Shown: piece by piece, positions 8,594 to 17,962 of the stretch
Layout: every line of letters starts with the position of its first letter
Numbering within the stretch: the stretch's first letter is position 1
Source: Poriferisodalis sp965204125
GTDB lineage: Bacteria > Actinomycetota > Acidimicrobiia > Acidimicrobiales > Poriferisodalaceae
Assembly: GCF_965204125.1 (NCBI RefSeq)
Contig: NZ_OZ241968.1
Span: 2,852,001-2,916,000, forward strand
Length of the DNA stretch: 64,000 bases
Reading direction: 5' to 3'
Program-made: the position numbers and the translations under genes
The notes under the pieces: model-generated
The model's database searches: none
Told to the model about the DNA's origin: nothing
What the model saw: only the letters and a program-made list of their open reading frames with translations

Positions 8594-9217
8594 TCAGCGG
8601 AGCGTGACGCGGCCGTTGGGGGTGTCGAGCGTTGCCGCGAAGCTCACCGTGTCGCCTGCCGCTACGTCCACATCGATGCCGATCGCGCTGTGGAGCGCCC
8701 TGATGTGGTCGGGGTCGGGATGCGTGCCACTGAGCGAGACGAGCGTGCAGCCAGTCGGGGTGACCGTGGCTGGATGGGTGGTGTTCCCCCATTCGATGAC
8801 AAACGGGACCAATCCCGGTCCCGCTGACATGGTCAGCGACCAGTGGATTTCCTCGCCGTCGGGCTTCACCCGGCTCATCGCCGAGATCGGGCCGGGATCC
8901 TCGCCGCAGGCGGCCATGGCGGCGGTCACGTCCTCGATGGTCTCGCCTTCGGATGCGTGTATGGCGAACGTGATCAGCCGGCCCTCGCTCATGGCGTCGA
9001 TGTCGAACGGGCGACCGTTCGGCGGATCGGGCTGTTCGGGGTCGGGAGCGATGATCTCGAGGTAGACGTCGTCGCCGAGCGACATGAGCGTGTTGCGGGT
9101 GCCCATGCCCGGATGAGGTCCGCCCGGCGCGGCCGACATGCCGACCAGCGCCTCCACGGCTGCGGTGCCGGCCGCAAGATTGGGCGCTGCGTACACGATG
9201 TGATCGATAGCTGCCAT
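8594..9217 (-). CDS. VOC-family (glyoxalase-like) protein
   Basis: A 207-residue protein beginning MAAIDHIVYAAPNLAAGTAAVEALVG, the classic first strand and helix of a vicinal-oxygen-chelate module, with His6 as a possible metal ligand. LGDDVYLEIIAPDPEQ near residue 47 and the second half FVIEWGNTTHPA match the Glyoxalase_3 type. The substrate is unknown. A TAACGT hexamer precedes the ATG by six bases, so this is another leaderless start. Confidence 0.75.
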   Translation of the reverse strand: MAAIDHIVYAAPNLAAGTAAVEALVGMSAAPGGPHPGMGTRNTLMSLGDDVYLEIIAPDPEQPDPPNGRPFDIDAMSEGRLITFAIHASEGETIEDVTAAMAACGEDPGPISAMSRVKPDGEEIHWSLTMSAGPGLVPFVIEWGNTTHPATVTPTGCTLVSLSGTHPDPDHIRALHSAIGIDVDVAAGDTVSFAATLDTPNGRVTLR

Positions 9218-9223
9218 GCGGGC

Positions 9224-9229
9224 ACGTTA
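9224..9229 (-). promoter_or_regulatory. -10 hexamer of the VOC gene
   Basis: TAACGT on the minus strand ending six bases before the ATG at 9217. Confidence 0.5.
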
Positions 9230-9263
9230 GCCACGGGTGGCGGGCCCGTCAGCACCGGCGGCG

Positions 9264-11663
9264 CTAGTCGAAGGCTTCTGCTGCGGCCAGTTCGGCCACC
9301 TTGTCGGCGTCGTAGCCCAGGTGCTGGGTGAGCACCTCGTACAGGTGCTCACCGAGTGCGGGTGCGGCCCGTTCGGGCCACACACGGCTGCGCGACATGG
9401 TGAACCGGGGTGCCTCGATGATCGTGGTGCCGTGGGTGGAATGGGGGACGTCGACCCAGTGGCCTCGGTGTGCAAGCTGGGGATCGACCGCCAGCTCGGG
9501 GCTGTTCTGCACCCGGTGCGCGGCGACGCCCGATGCTTGGCACTGCACCTCCACGTCGGCTTCGTCGAGCCGGCTGGTCCACGCTGACACTGCGGCTTCG
9601 AGTTCTTCGCGGCGGGCGAGACGATCGGCCAGCGGCAGCGCTGCGAGGTCGGGTCGCCCGATCAGCCCAGCCAGCACCGTCCAAGCGTGGTCGTCTTGGG
9701 CCACTACGGCCACCCAGCGGTCGTCGCCGGCGGCCGGGAACACGCCGTGGGGGCAGTGGTGCTCGCTCTGGTTGCCGCGCCCTCCCACCACGGTGCCATT
9801 GCGCAGGTACTCCAGCACCACAGGAGCGATGAAGTGAACCGACGCCTCGGCCTGTGAGAAGTCGAGGAAGCGGCCCTCACCGGTGCGCCGCCGGTGGTCG
9901 ATGGCGGCGAGCAGACTGGCTGTGGCCGGGTGGGGCGAGGTGTAGTCGGTGATGGCGCCGTAGGGGCCGACGGGGGCACGATCAGGCCAGCCGGTGATGT
10001 TGTAGAAGCCGACCATGGCGCCCGACAGGTTGCCGTACCCGCCGAAGTTGGCGAGCGGGCCGGACTGGCCGTAGAGGCAGCTCGACAGCATCACTACCGA
10101 GGGGTTGAGCTGGCGCACGCTGTCGTAGTCGAGGCCCCAAGATCGCATGATGCGCGGGGTGTACGACTCGCACACGACATCGGCCCAGCGCACGAGGTCG
10201 TACGCGACCTCGCGGCCTGCGTCGGTGGCGGGATTCAGGGTGATTCCGAGCTTGCCTGCATTCATGTTGTTGAACGTGGCGCCGTTCTCGGGGCCAGGGT
10301 CGTTGTCGATGAACGGCAGGAAGGTGCGGACGGCGTCGAGCTTCACCGACGACTCCACCCGGATCACCGTCGCGCCTGCATCGGCCAGCAGGCGAGACAC
10401 GGTGGGCCCCGCCACCGCCCACATGAAGTCGAGCACCTTGAGCCCTTCGAGCGGGCGCTCGGGCTCCGACGGTGCTGGCGGCGCGGACACTGCAGGCTGG
10501 CGCGAGCTGGCCAGGACTTCGGCGGTGTGATCGCCCGCGGCCGGCACCCGGTGGGCCGAGCCGTCGCTGGGCTCGGGCTTCATCCAGTGCCCCGGGTAGC
10601 GCTCGCCGTCGACGACGTCCCAGTAGTCACGTGAAGCGAGCTGCTCGGAGGCGACAAGGTCGGCCGTGGTCGCGACCGGTGCGAGCAGCAGACGACGCTC
10701 GAGGGCGAGAGCGAACAGCTCGTCCTTGGTGCGCGAGGCCGTGAACGCAGCCACGCAGTCCTTGACCCGCTCGAACTTGTCGAGTGTCTCGCTGCCGTCG
10801 CCGAGCGCCATCCCGTATTGCACCCAGTCCTTGTTGGCTGTGGCCTCGTCGCAGAAGCCCGCTTCATGCACCAGCGCCATCATCCGGCCCGTTGCCGGCC
10901 CGATCGCCGCTCCGAAGACGTGCGTGAACGACACGTACCCGTCCTTGGCCGGGTACACGACCCGCAGCCGGATGGGTCCGCTGCGGATGCCGCCGCCGCC
11001 CCGCAGCGTCAGCGGGGCATTGACCAGGGAGCACAGCACTGATGACATCGTCGAGTTCATCGCCACGGCCTGGGCTGACACGTCGATGTGCTGGCCGAGC
11101 CCGGACTGGTTGCGTTCGAGGAGAGCGAGCACCGTCGCTGTGGCGGCTTGGCCCGCTGCGTGCAGGAATGCCTGCGGCACGCCGACGCCCAAGGGCGCCC
11201 GGTCCTCGTCGCCGCACATGTGCATGGGGCCGCCTGATGCCCACACGGTCAGATCGGTTGCCGCCCAACCAGCCTTGGGACCGGTCTGGCCGAACGGCGA
11301 GATCGAGGCGGTGACGAGTGCGGGGTTGATCTCGGCGAGTGCTTCGGGCGCGAGACCGAGCGAGGCCATGTGGCCCGGCGGGGCAGATTCGATGAGCACA
11401 TCGGCACCAGCCGCGAGCTGCCGCAGCGCATTGGCACCGCTGGCAGTGGTGATGTCGACCTCGACAGATTTCTTGCCGCGTGCGTAGGAGGCGTGGGTGA
11501 GCGAGGTGCCGCTCGCATCGAACGGCGCCAGCCGCCGAACGGGGGAGCCTCCCGGTGGCTCGATCGCGATCACCTCGGCGCCGAGCCTCGCCAGGATGAA
11601 CCCGGCGAGATGCCCGCGGTCGTCAGTCAGGTCGAGCACCCGGTACGGCGACAGCAACGTCAT
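9264..11663 (-). CDS. tandem two-domain CoA transferase family III
   Basis: A 799-residue protein with two complete CaiB/BaiF-like modules. Module 1 (about residues 1-375) begins YRVLDLTDDRGHLAGFILAR and has GQHIDVSAQA. Module 2 (about 405-799) begins GLKVLDFMWAVAGPTVSRLL and has GRFLDFSQAEAS. Each DVS or DFS segment holds the Asp expected to be catalytic. Usual family members are about 400 residues and dimerise as interlocked rings, so this is a fused pseudo-dimer. The start at 11663 was chosen because its ATG overlaps the TGA of the upstream antiporter gene as ATGA; the open frame beyond it is a shadow of that gene. The substrate is unknown. Confidence 0.88.
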   Translation of the reverse strand: MTLLSPYRVLDLTDDRGHLAGFILARLGAEVIAIEPPGGSPVRRLAPFDASGTSLTHASYARGKKSVEVDITTASGANALRQLAAGADVLIESAPPGHMASLGLAPEALAEINPALVTASISPFGQTGPKAGWAATDLTVWASGGPMHMCGDEDRAPLGVGVPQAFLHAAGQAATATVLALLERNQSGLGQHIDVSAQAVAMNSTMSSVLCSLVNAPLTLRGGGGIRSGPIRLRVVYPAKDGYVSFTHVFGAAIGPATGRMMALVHEAGFCDEATANKDWVQYGMALGDGSETLDKFERVKDCVAAFTASRTKDELFALALERRLLLAPVATTADLVASEQLASRDYWDVVDGERYPGHWMKPEPSDGSAHRVPAAGDHTAEVLASSRQPAVSAPPAPSEPERPLEGLKVLDFMWAVAGPTVSRLLADAGATVIRVESSVKLDAVRTFLPFIDNDPGPENGATFNNMNAGKLGITLNPATDAGREVAYDLVRWADVVCESYTPRIMRSWGLDYDSVRQLNPSVVMLSSCLYGQSGPLANFGGYGNLSGAMVGFYNITGWPDRAPVGPYGAITDYTSPHPATASLLAAIDHRRRTGEGRFLDFSQAEASVHFIAPVVLEYLRNGTVVGGRGNQSEHHCPHGVFPAAGDDRWVAVVAQDDHAWTVLAGLIGRPDLAALPLADRLARREELEAAVSAWTSRLDEADVEVQCQASGVAAHRVQNSPELAVDPQLAHRGHWVDVPHSTHGTTIIEAPRFTMSRSRVWPERAAPALGEHLYEVLTQHLGYDADKVAELAAAEAFD

Positions 11664-13426
11664 GAGTCGTCGTCGCTGGCTTCGTCGGGGCGGAGCTCTG
11701 AGTGGAGCACCGCGTGGGTGACGGCTTCTGTGTCGGGTTCGGGCAGCTCGAAGTGGCCGAGCGCATGGGCGATGAGCGCGTCGTGGGCGGCTTGGCGCTC
11801 CGCGACGACGTGATCGACGAGCCCGTCGCGTTCGAGATCGGCTGCATCGGCGGGATCGGCCGCCCAAGCGAGCACCGCGATATCGGGGTTGTGCTCGCGG
11901 GCGATGCGGGCGAACTGCTCGACCGCTGAGGGCGGGCTGTCGACCGCCAGCGCGATGCGGGCGTCACGCAGCCCCGCGCGCTCGGCGATCACGTGGCGCG
12001 ATACGTCGCCGACGAGCACGCTCCGTCCCGTGGATGCGGCCCACCGCTGGGCTTCGGGGTCGAGCGACACGATGGTGTACGGGATGTGCGCCAATTCGAG
12101 CGCCGAGACGATGCGCTGTGCCCGGGGGCCGAAGCCGTTGACGACGGCATGGTCCTGCAAGGGTTCATAGTCGCCGGGATCTTGCTGATCGGACGGCCTG
12201 ACGGCGTCGTTGTCGTGCGGCCGACCGCGCCGGCCGCCGCTGAGGTCGGCGTCGGATCGTGCTGCGAGCGACTGGCCCCAGCGAGCGCCGAAGGGGCTGA
12301 ATGCCATCAGCAGCACGGTGACGGCGATGAATGCGTCGGTGCCGTCGGCCAGTCCCGCCGGAACGAGCCCGACGTCTTGGCCGGCTCGTTCGAGCACGAA
12401 GGAGAACTCGCCGATCTGTGCCAGCACGATCGCCCCCGAGATCGCCACCGCACGCCGCTGGCGCACCAGCAGCGCCGCCGTGGTAGTCGCGAGCATCTTC
12501 ACCACGACCACGGCTGCGGCCAAGCCGATCACGAGCGGCAGATTGCGCACCAGGTAGCCGACATCGAGCAGCATGCCGATGGAGACGAAGAACGTCGCCG
12601 AGAACAGGATCTGCAGCGGCATCACTTCGCCGAGTGCCCGCGCAGCCACCCGGCTCTCGCTGACCATCAACCCGGCGAGGAACGCCCCCAGCGAGATCGA
12701 GACATCCAGCAGGCTGGTGGCGTACGCCGTGCCGAAGCAGATGGCCAGCACGGTCAGCAGGAAAACCTCTGCCGACTGGATCCGCGAGACGTACCGCAGC
12801 ACGGCGGGCACCAGCGTGCGCGCCACCACGATCACGGCCACGACGATCCCGGCCGCCTTGGCGAAGGCGATCAGCACATCGGAGGGGCCGGTGATCTCGC
12901 CGCCCAGCAACGGCACCGCCAGCACCATGGCCACAATCGCCAAGTCCTGGAAGATGAGCAATGCCACCGAGACATTGCCCACCGGCGATGTGGTGGCCCG
13001 GCGTTCGGCGAGCACCTTCAGCACGATCGCCGTGCTGCTGAGCGACACGAGCAAGCCGGTGAACACTGCCGTTCGCCAGTCCACGCCGAAGGCGGCCACG
13101 AGCCCGGCCACGATGCCGGTGGTGAGGCCCACCTGCACCGCGCCGCCAACGAGGAACAGCGACGCGAGCCGCCGGACGCGTTCGAGGCTGAACTCGATGC
13201 CGAGCGTGAATAGCAGCAGCATCACACCGATATCGGCCGATTGGTTGACCAGATCGATGTCGCTGATGAGGCCGGTGCCGCTGGGCCCGATGATCGTGCC
13301 GGCTGCGAGGAAGCCGACAATCGGCACCACACCAAGACGCGTCGACACGAAGGCGATCAGCGTCCCCGCAACCAGCAGGATCGCCAGCTCGGTGAACAAC
13401 GGCGGTGCCGACGCAGCCAACAGCAC
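11660..13426 (-). CDS. Kef-type cation/proton antiporter with RCK domain
   Basis: A 588-residue CPA2-family antiporter. Residues about 5-380 are about twelve hydrophobic segments, including GFLAAGTIIGPSG, GVMLLLFTLGIEFSLERVRRL and GAFLAGLMVSES. Residues about 420-540 are a TrkA-N/RCK nucleotide-binding domain (HAVVNGFGPRAQRIVSAL, then VGDVSR), which gates K+/H+ exchange in KefB/KefC relatives. The start is GTG, nine bases after TAGTCT. Its stop overlaps the start of the two-domain CoA transferase, so the two are translationally coupled. A link between pH or K+ handling and carboxylic acid metabolism is plausible inference. Confidence 0.88.
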   Translation of the reverse strand: MLLAASAPPLFTELAILLVAGTLIAFVSTRLGVVPIVGFLAAGTIIGPSGTGLISDIDLVNQSADIGVMLLLFTLGIEFSLERVRRLASLFLVGGAVQVGLTTGIVAGLVAAFGVDWRTAVFTGLLVSLSSTAIVLKVLAERRATTSPVGNVSVALLIFQDLAIVAMVLAVPLLGGEITGPSDVLIAFAKAAGIVVAVIVVARTLVPAVLRYVSRIQSAEVFLLTVLAICFGTAYATSLLDVSISLGAFLAGLMVSESRVAARALGEVMPLQILFSATFFVSIGMLLDVGYLVRNLPLVIGLAAAVVVVKMLATTTAALLVRQRRAVAISGAIVLAQIGEFSFVLERAGQDVGLVPAGLADGTDAFIAVTVLLMAFSPFGARWGQSLAARSDADLSGGRRGRPHDNDAVRPSDQQDPGDYEPLQDHAVVNGFGPRAQRIVSALELAHIPYTIVSLDPEAQRWAASTGRSVLVGDVSRHVIAERAGLRDARIALAVDSPPSAVEQFARIAREHNPDIAVLAWAADPADAADLERDGLVDHVVAERQAAHDALIAHALGHFELPEPDTEAVTHAVLHSELRPDEASDDDS

Positions 13427-13435
13427 TTGGGTCCG

Positions 13436-13441
13436 AGACTA
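13436..13441 (-). promoter_or_regulatory. -10 hexamer of the Kef antiporter gene
   Basis: TAGTCT on the minus strand, nine bases before the GTG at 13426. Confidence 0.4.
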
Positions 13442-13516
13442 TTGGTGCGGACGCCTCACGGGACCTGCAGGCTCCGCGCGTCGCGGATTATCGCCGCTCG
13501 GTGATGTGAGTCGGCG

Positions 13517-14968
13517 TCAGCGCACCTTGAACGCATCGAGGTGAAGGTCGCGCATCTCGCGACGGAAGCGGGCCCAGCTGCCGGGGAAGAACGGCAGGAT
13601 GCGACCGTTGCGGTCGCGGTACCAGCCGGGGCAGTCGCCCGCCCAGCTCATCTCCTGCAGCTCCGCTTGGGTGGCTTCGGCCCATTCGTGGGTGGCGTCT
13701 CGGCGAGCCTCGATGGCGCTGGCGCCGCGGGCGAGCAGGTGTTGGATCCAGCGGCCGATGTAGTTGGTGGCGACCTCGGCCGTCATGAACACCGGAGCAT
13801 GGCCTGGGGATCCGTTGACACCAGCGACGGTGAACCAATTCGGGAAGCCCGGGATGGCGACGCCCCGGAATGCTTCGGGCGCCCGAGCAAAGGCTGTGCG
13901 CAGATCGAGGCCGTCGCGCCCGCAGATCTCCAGCGCAGGCCCGCCATCGGCCCGGCCGCCCAGCTTGTACCCGGTGCAGAAGATGACGACGTCGACATCG
14001 ACCTCGGCGCCGTCGGCGCTGACCACGCCGCTCGGGGTCAGCGCGGTGACGCCGTGCGGAACGAGCGTCACGTGATCCAGCGCCAGGGCGGGGTAGTAGT
14101 CGTCGGAGACCAGGATGCGTTTGCATCCCGGGTCGAACGAGGGTGTCAGTGCGGCGATCATGTCCGGATCGGAGATCGCAGCGCGCATCTGGGCCATGAC
14201 CTCAGCGCGCAGCTCCTCGATCGCATCGGCCTTCTTCTCGAACGCTCGTTGCCACAGCATGGTGTCGCGGTACTGCTGGCGCCGAGCACGGTGCCAACCC
14301 TCGTCGGTGGCCAGTTCCGCCTTCTCCTCATCGGTGTAGAAGCGGTTGCGGCGAGGGCGAACCCAGTTGGGCGTGCGCGAGTACACGAAGACCTCGGCCG
14401 CGTCCTTCGCCACCTCGGGAACGACCTGCACCGCGGCCGCTGCGCTGCCCACCACCGCGACCCGACGCCCGGCGAGTTCGACGTCGTGGCGCCACGACCC
14501 GGCGTGCCACACCAGGCCTTCGAAGGAGTCGAAGCCGTCGAGGGTGGGGTAGTGGGGTTCGGTGAGGCCGCCGGTGGCTGAGACGACGAAGCGGTGGCGG
14601 AGTCGTTCGCCCTCTGCCAGCTCGAGTTCCCAGCAGGTGTCCTCAGGCTGCCACGATGCCCGTTCGACGGTGGTGTTGAGCCGGATGTGGTCGGCGATGC
14701 CGTACTTCTCGGCGCACGACCTGATGTAGGCCTGAATCTCGGGTTGGCCGGAGAACACCATCGAGAAGTCGGGGTTGGGCTCGAAGCTGTAGCAGTAGAT
14801 GTGCGACGGGAGGTCGCAGTGCAGTCCGGGGTAGGTGTTGCGCAGCCACGTCCCGCCGACATCGGACTGCTTCTCATAGACGACGAAGTCGTCGATGCCC
14901 AGACGCTTGAGCTGGATGCCCATCACCACGCCACTGAGGCCCGCGCCCAAGATCCCGACTAACGCCAC
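13517..14968 (-). CDS. flavin-containing monooxygenase (Baeyer-Villiger-like)
   Basis: A 483-residue class B flavoprotein. GAGLSG at residues 8-13 is the FAD Rossmann motif, SDVGGTWLRNTYPGLHCDLPSH is characteristic of the BVMO/FMO group, WHAGSWRHDVEL corresponds to the FxGxxxHxxxW fingerprint with Phe absent, and VAVVGSAAAAVQ is the NADPH site. CTGYKL near residue 330 is a late conserved FMO motif. It would insert oxygen into a ketone or oxidise a heteroatom using NADPH. It starts with GTG and is divergent from the acyl-CoA dehydrogenase gene 46 bases away, suggesting shared control. Confidence 0.87.
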   Translation of the reverse strand: MALVGILGAGLSGVVMGIQLKRLGIDDFVVYEKQSDVGGTWLRNTYPGLHCDLPSHIYCYSFEPNPDFSMVFSGQPEIQAYIRSCAEKYGIADHIRLNTTVERASWQPEDTCWELELAEGERLRHRFVVSATGGLTEPHYPTLDGFDSFEGLVWHAGSWRHDVELAGRRVAVVGSAAAAVQVVPEVAKDAAEVFVYSRTPNWVRPRRNRFYTDEEKAELATDEGWHRARRQQYRDTMLWQRAFEKKADAIEELRAEVMAQMRAAISDPDMIAALTPSFDPGCKRILVSDDYYPALALDHVTLVPHGVTALTPSGVVSADGAEVDVDVVIFCTGYKLGGRADGGPALEICGRDGLDLRTAFARAPEAFRGVAIPGFPNWFTVAGVNGSPGHAPVFMTAEVATNYIGRWIQHLLARGASAIEARRDATHEWAEATQAELQEMSWAGDCPGWYRDRNGRILPFFPGSWARFRREMRDLHLDAFKVR

Positions 14969-15014
14969 GGCACTAGTGTCTCAGCGGAGGCCGCGGGGAC
15001 GGGCAGGCTCGAAC

Positions 15015-16220
15015 ATGACGGTCTACGACGAAGCGCACGAGTGGTACTCGACTCACTGGGATGCCGAGATGCCCGTGGGGGACTGGTGGCGGCTCATCGC
15101 CGAGTCCGGATGGGGCTACCCGTTCTGGCCGGCCGATCGGTTCGGTCGCGGCCTCAGCCACGTCGAAGCCACCGAAGCCGATCGCGCCCGAGATGACGTC
15201 GGGGCGTTCGGGCCTCCGAACGGGGTGTCGGTGACGCTTGTGGCGCCCACACTGTTTGAACACGGTCCCGACCTGCTCCTCGATCGCTACCTGGGAAAGA
15301 TCGCCACAGGTGAAGAGCTCTGGTGTCAGCTCTTCTCCGAGCCCGGCGCCGGATCGGACCTGGCAGGGCTGCGGACCACCGCCGAGCGAGATGGCGAAGA
15401 GTGGATCATCAACGGCCAGAAGGTCTGGACCACTGCCGCTCACACGGCCGATCGGGCCGTCGTGATGGCGCGCACCGACCCCGATGTGACCAAGCACCAA
15501 GGCATCTCGTTCTTCTGCATCGACATGGGCCAGCCCGGCATCGAGGTTCGCCCCTTGCGGGACATGACCGGTGACTGCGAGTTCAACGAGGTCTTCATGG
15601 ACAACGCCCGCGTGCGTCACGACGATGCGATCGGCGGGCTGAACAACGGCTGGCGGGCGGCCATGACGATGCTGGCCGTCGAGCGCGAGCTCGATGCCGT
15701 GGGCCACGACGGTGGCGGCGACGTCGTCAACGACGTCGACCTCTCGGCGCCTGTCGGGGTGGTCCAGCATGAGCAGGCCACCAGCACCGGCATCTCGGGT
15801 TTCAGCTACACCACAGGCGCCATGAAAGACCGGGTCGTCCGATCGTTGCTCGATGACGAGGACCGAACCGATCCGCTGCTGCGACAGGCGTTGGCCAACG
15901 CACACATCGAACGAGCTGTCCTGGACTGGAACGGCGCTCGACAGGTGAATCCGTCGCTCGGCAAGCTCGCCAACTCGCTGTTGTGCCGCACCCTGCGCGA
16001 TCTGGGCTTCTCCGGCAAGGGCATGCCTGCACAGCTCGGCCGCGACGATCAGCCCGACGGCGGCCATTTCCTCAAGACGGCACTGTTCGCCCAGGGCATG
16101 GCCATCGCCGGCGGCACCGACGAGATCCAGCGCAACCTCATCGGTGAGCGAGAACTCGGTCTTCCCAAAGAGCCTGATCCAACCCGGGGTCTGGCGTTCA
16201 GCGAGCTCCCCGACCAGTAG
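15015..16220 (+). CDS. acyl-CoA dehydrogenase
   Basis: A 401-residue flavoprotein that introduces an alpha,beta double bond into an acyl-CoA. QLFSEPGAGSDLAGLRTTA near residue 110 and GEEWIINGQKVWTTAAH are the FAD and substrate signature, and GGTDEIQRNLIGERELGLP near residue 366 holds the C-terminal signature and probable base Glu. The ATG at 15015 was chosen because upstream frame sequence does not resemble the family. The SnoaL-like gene follows nine bases later, so the two form an operon. Substrate chain type is not readable; steroid-like or branched substrates are possible. Confidence 0.9.
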   Translation: MTVYDEAHEWYSTHWDAEMPVGDWWRLIAESGWGYPFWPADRFGRGLSHVEATEADRARDDVGAFGPPNGVSVTLVAPTLFEHGPDLLLDRYLGKIATGEELWCQLFSEPGAGSDLAGLRTTAERDGEEWIINGQKVWTTAAHTADRAVVMARTDPDVTKHQGISFFCIDMGQPGIEVRPLRDMTGDCEFNEVFMDNARVRHDDAIGGLNNGWRAAMTMLAVERELDAVGHDGGGDVVNDVDLSAPVGVVQHEQATSTGISGFSYTTGAMKDRVVRSLLDDEDRTDPLLRQALANAHIERAVLDWNGARQVNPSLGKLANSLLCRTLRDLGFSGKGMPAQLGRDDQPDGGHFLKTALFAQGMAIAGGTDEIQRNLIGERELGLPKEPDPTRGLAFSELPDQ

Positions 16221-16229
16221 GAGAAGCCA

Positions 16230-16703
16230 ATGCCCTACACCGCACAACAACTGTCGGACCTCCAGGACATCCGCGACGTCCTGCACTCGTACTGCCGCGC
16301 CATCGATGACAACCGTCCCGACGACGTGGTCGAGCTGTTCACCGATGACTGCGAGTACGACTACGGCGGCGATCTCGGGACGTTCAACGACAAGGCGTAC
16401 GCGTACAAGTTCTTCCGGGCGGGGACCGACAAGATCTACAAGCGGTCTGCGCACTACGTGAGCAACATCGAGGTCAGCTTCAACGGCGAGGACTCGGCCG
16501 AGACGGTGACCTATCTCGACGCGTGGCACGAGTTCCACGAGGACATCGACAACGCGTGGATCTTCGGCCGCTACGTCGACTCGTTCGTGCGCACCGACGC
16601 GGGTTGGAGGATCTGCAAGCGCCAGGTGCTCACGATGGGCCAGGAAGAGTGGCCCCGCGAGGTCGACTACATGGCGCGCCACGTGTTGCCGCCTCGTCGC
16701 TGA
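16230..16703 (+). CDS. nuclear transport factor 2 / SnoaL-like family protein
   Basis: A 157-residue cone-shaped alpha+beta protein. LSDLQDIRDVLHSYCRAIDD at the N terminus and VVELFTDDCEYDYGG near residue 32 are typical of SnoaL_4-type proteins, and RTDAGWRICKRQV near residue 131 is the closing strand pair. Members act as small isomerases, dehydratases or hydroxylase partners, often with acyl-CoA or ring-degradation genes. A start codon nine bases after the dehydrogenase stop, preceded by AGGAG, supports cotranscription. Confidence 0.82.
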   Translation: MPYTAQQLSDLQDIRDVLHSYCRAIDDNRPDDVVELFTDDCEYDYGGDLGTFNDKAYAYKFFRAGTDKIYKRSAHYVSNIEVSFNGEDSAETVTYLDAWHEFHEDIDNAWIFGRYVDSFVRTDAGWRICKRQVLTMGQEEWPREVDYMARHVLPPRR

Positions 16704-16738
16704 GGTTCGCTACGCCGTTCCTGCCGCCGCCTCGCCGG

Positions 16739-17962
16739 TCAGCCGAGGCCCGACGGCACGCCGTCGATCATCACGCCGGTGTCGTGCAACTTGTCGATCT
16801 GCTCGTCGGACAGCCCCAGCTCTGCTAGGACCTCGCGATTGTGCTCGCCCTGGAACGGTGCCAAGCCGGCGGGGGGAAGCTCGCCCGCGCTGAACTTCCA
16901 GGGCGGCGACGGGACGCGAGCGGTGCCCCCGGCACGGTCGTCGACCTCGCGGATCGCTCCACGCTCGGTGGCCCACTCGGACTCGGCGATCTCCGACACC
17001 GTGCGGATGGTGCCTACCGCTAGCCCAGCCTCGCTGACCTGGGCCTCGAGCTCTTCGATGGTGCGGAACGTCAGCACCCAATCGCGGATCTCGGCATGCA
17101 GCTCGGCCCAGTTCTCGCGCCGGAATCCGGGGGTGATGAACCGGATGTCGAGCAGCAGGTCGTTGCGGCGCATCATGGCGCAATAGCGCTGGAACACGAA
17201 CGTGGCGACGGGGCTGGCCGCAATGGTGATGAGCTGGCCGTCGGGGAGCTCGAACACCGGCGATTCAGGCGCGCTGAGGGCCAGCGGTTCGCCTTCGACG
17301 TCGATGTCCGACAACTCGTAGCTCACGCGGTCGTTGACAGCGAGCATCGAGTGCACCATGGCCACGTCGACGTGTTGCCCTTCGCCGGTGCGGTCGCGGT
17401 GCGCCAGCGCGGCCAGCGTGGCGATCACGCCCTGGAGGCCGGTGTAGACGTCGGCGTGGTTGTACGCGTCGTTCTCGACCGAGGTCAGCGTGTCGCCATA
17501 GTGGCGCGAGATGATCTCTGTGAACCCCGACTCGGCCTGCACCGTCGGGGCGAACGCCGGCCGGTTGCGCCACGGACCGGTCTGGCCGTATCCGCTGATC
17601 GACACCATGATCAGCGTCGGGTTGACGGCGAGAAGATCCTGGTATCCGAGGCCAAAGCCGTCGAGCGTGCCGGGCCGGAAGTTCTCCACCACGATGTCGG
17701 CCTCGGCCACCAGCTGGCGCACGATGTCCTGGGCTTCGACGAAGTTGAGGTCCAAGCTGATGGCGCGCTTGCCGCTGTTCTGCTGGGCGAAGTAGAGCGA
17801 CATCGGTCCGACGTGGGGCTGGCCGCTTCGGCCCGTGTCCGGCGCGGGGGGCTCGATCTTGACCACCGATGCGCCCAGGTCGCGCAGTTGCTTGGTGCAA
17901 TGGGGGCCGGCGAGCACCCGGGTGAAGTCGACGATCTTGACGCCGTCCAGCGGGGCGGTCAT
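16739..17962 (-). CDS. CoA transferase family III (CaiB/BaiF)
   Basis: A 407-residue single-module CoA transferase. GVKIVDFTRVLAGPHCTKQL at the N terminus, GASVVKIEPPAPDTGR, NSGKRAISLDLN and ENFRPGTLDGFGLGY are all family landmarks; GQHVDVAMVHSM near residue 187 has the catalytic Asp. The start at 17962 is an ATG overlapping the TGA of the enoyl-CoA hydratase gene, so translation is coupled. The open frame continues upstream only as a shadow of that gene. Confidence 0.9.
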   Translation of the reverse strand: MTAPLDGVKIVDFTRVLAGPHCTKQLRDLGASVVKIEPPAPDTGRSGQPHVGPMSLYFAQQNSGKRAISLDLNFVEAQDIVRQLVAEADIVVENFRPGTLDGFGLGYQDLLAVNPTLIMVSISGYGQTGPWRNRPAFAPTVQAESGFTEIISRHYGDTLTSVENDAYNHADVYTGLQGVIATLAALAHRDRTGEGQHVDVAMVHSMLAVNDRVSYELSDIDVEGEPLALSAPESPVFELPDGQLITIAASPVATFVFQRYCAMMRRNDLLLDIRFITPGFRRENWAELHAEIRDWVLTFRTIEELEAQVSEAGLAVGTIRTVSEIAESEWATERGAIREVDDRAGGTARVPSPPWKFSAGELPPAGLAPFQGEHNREVLAELGLSDEQIDKLHDTGVMIDGVPSGLG

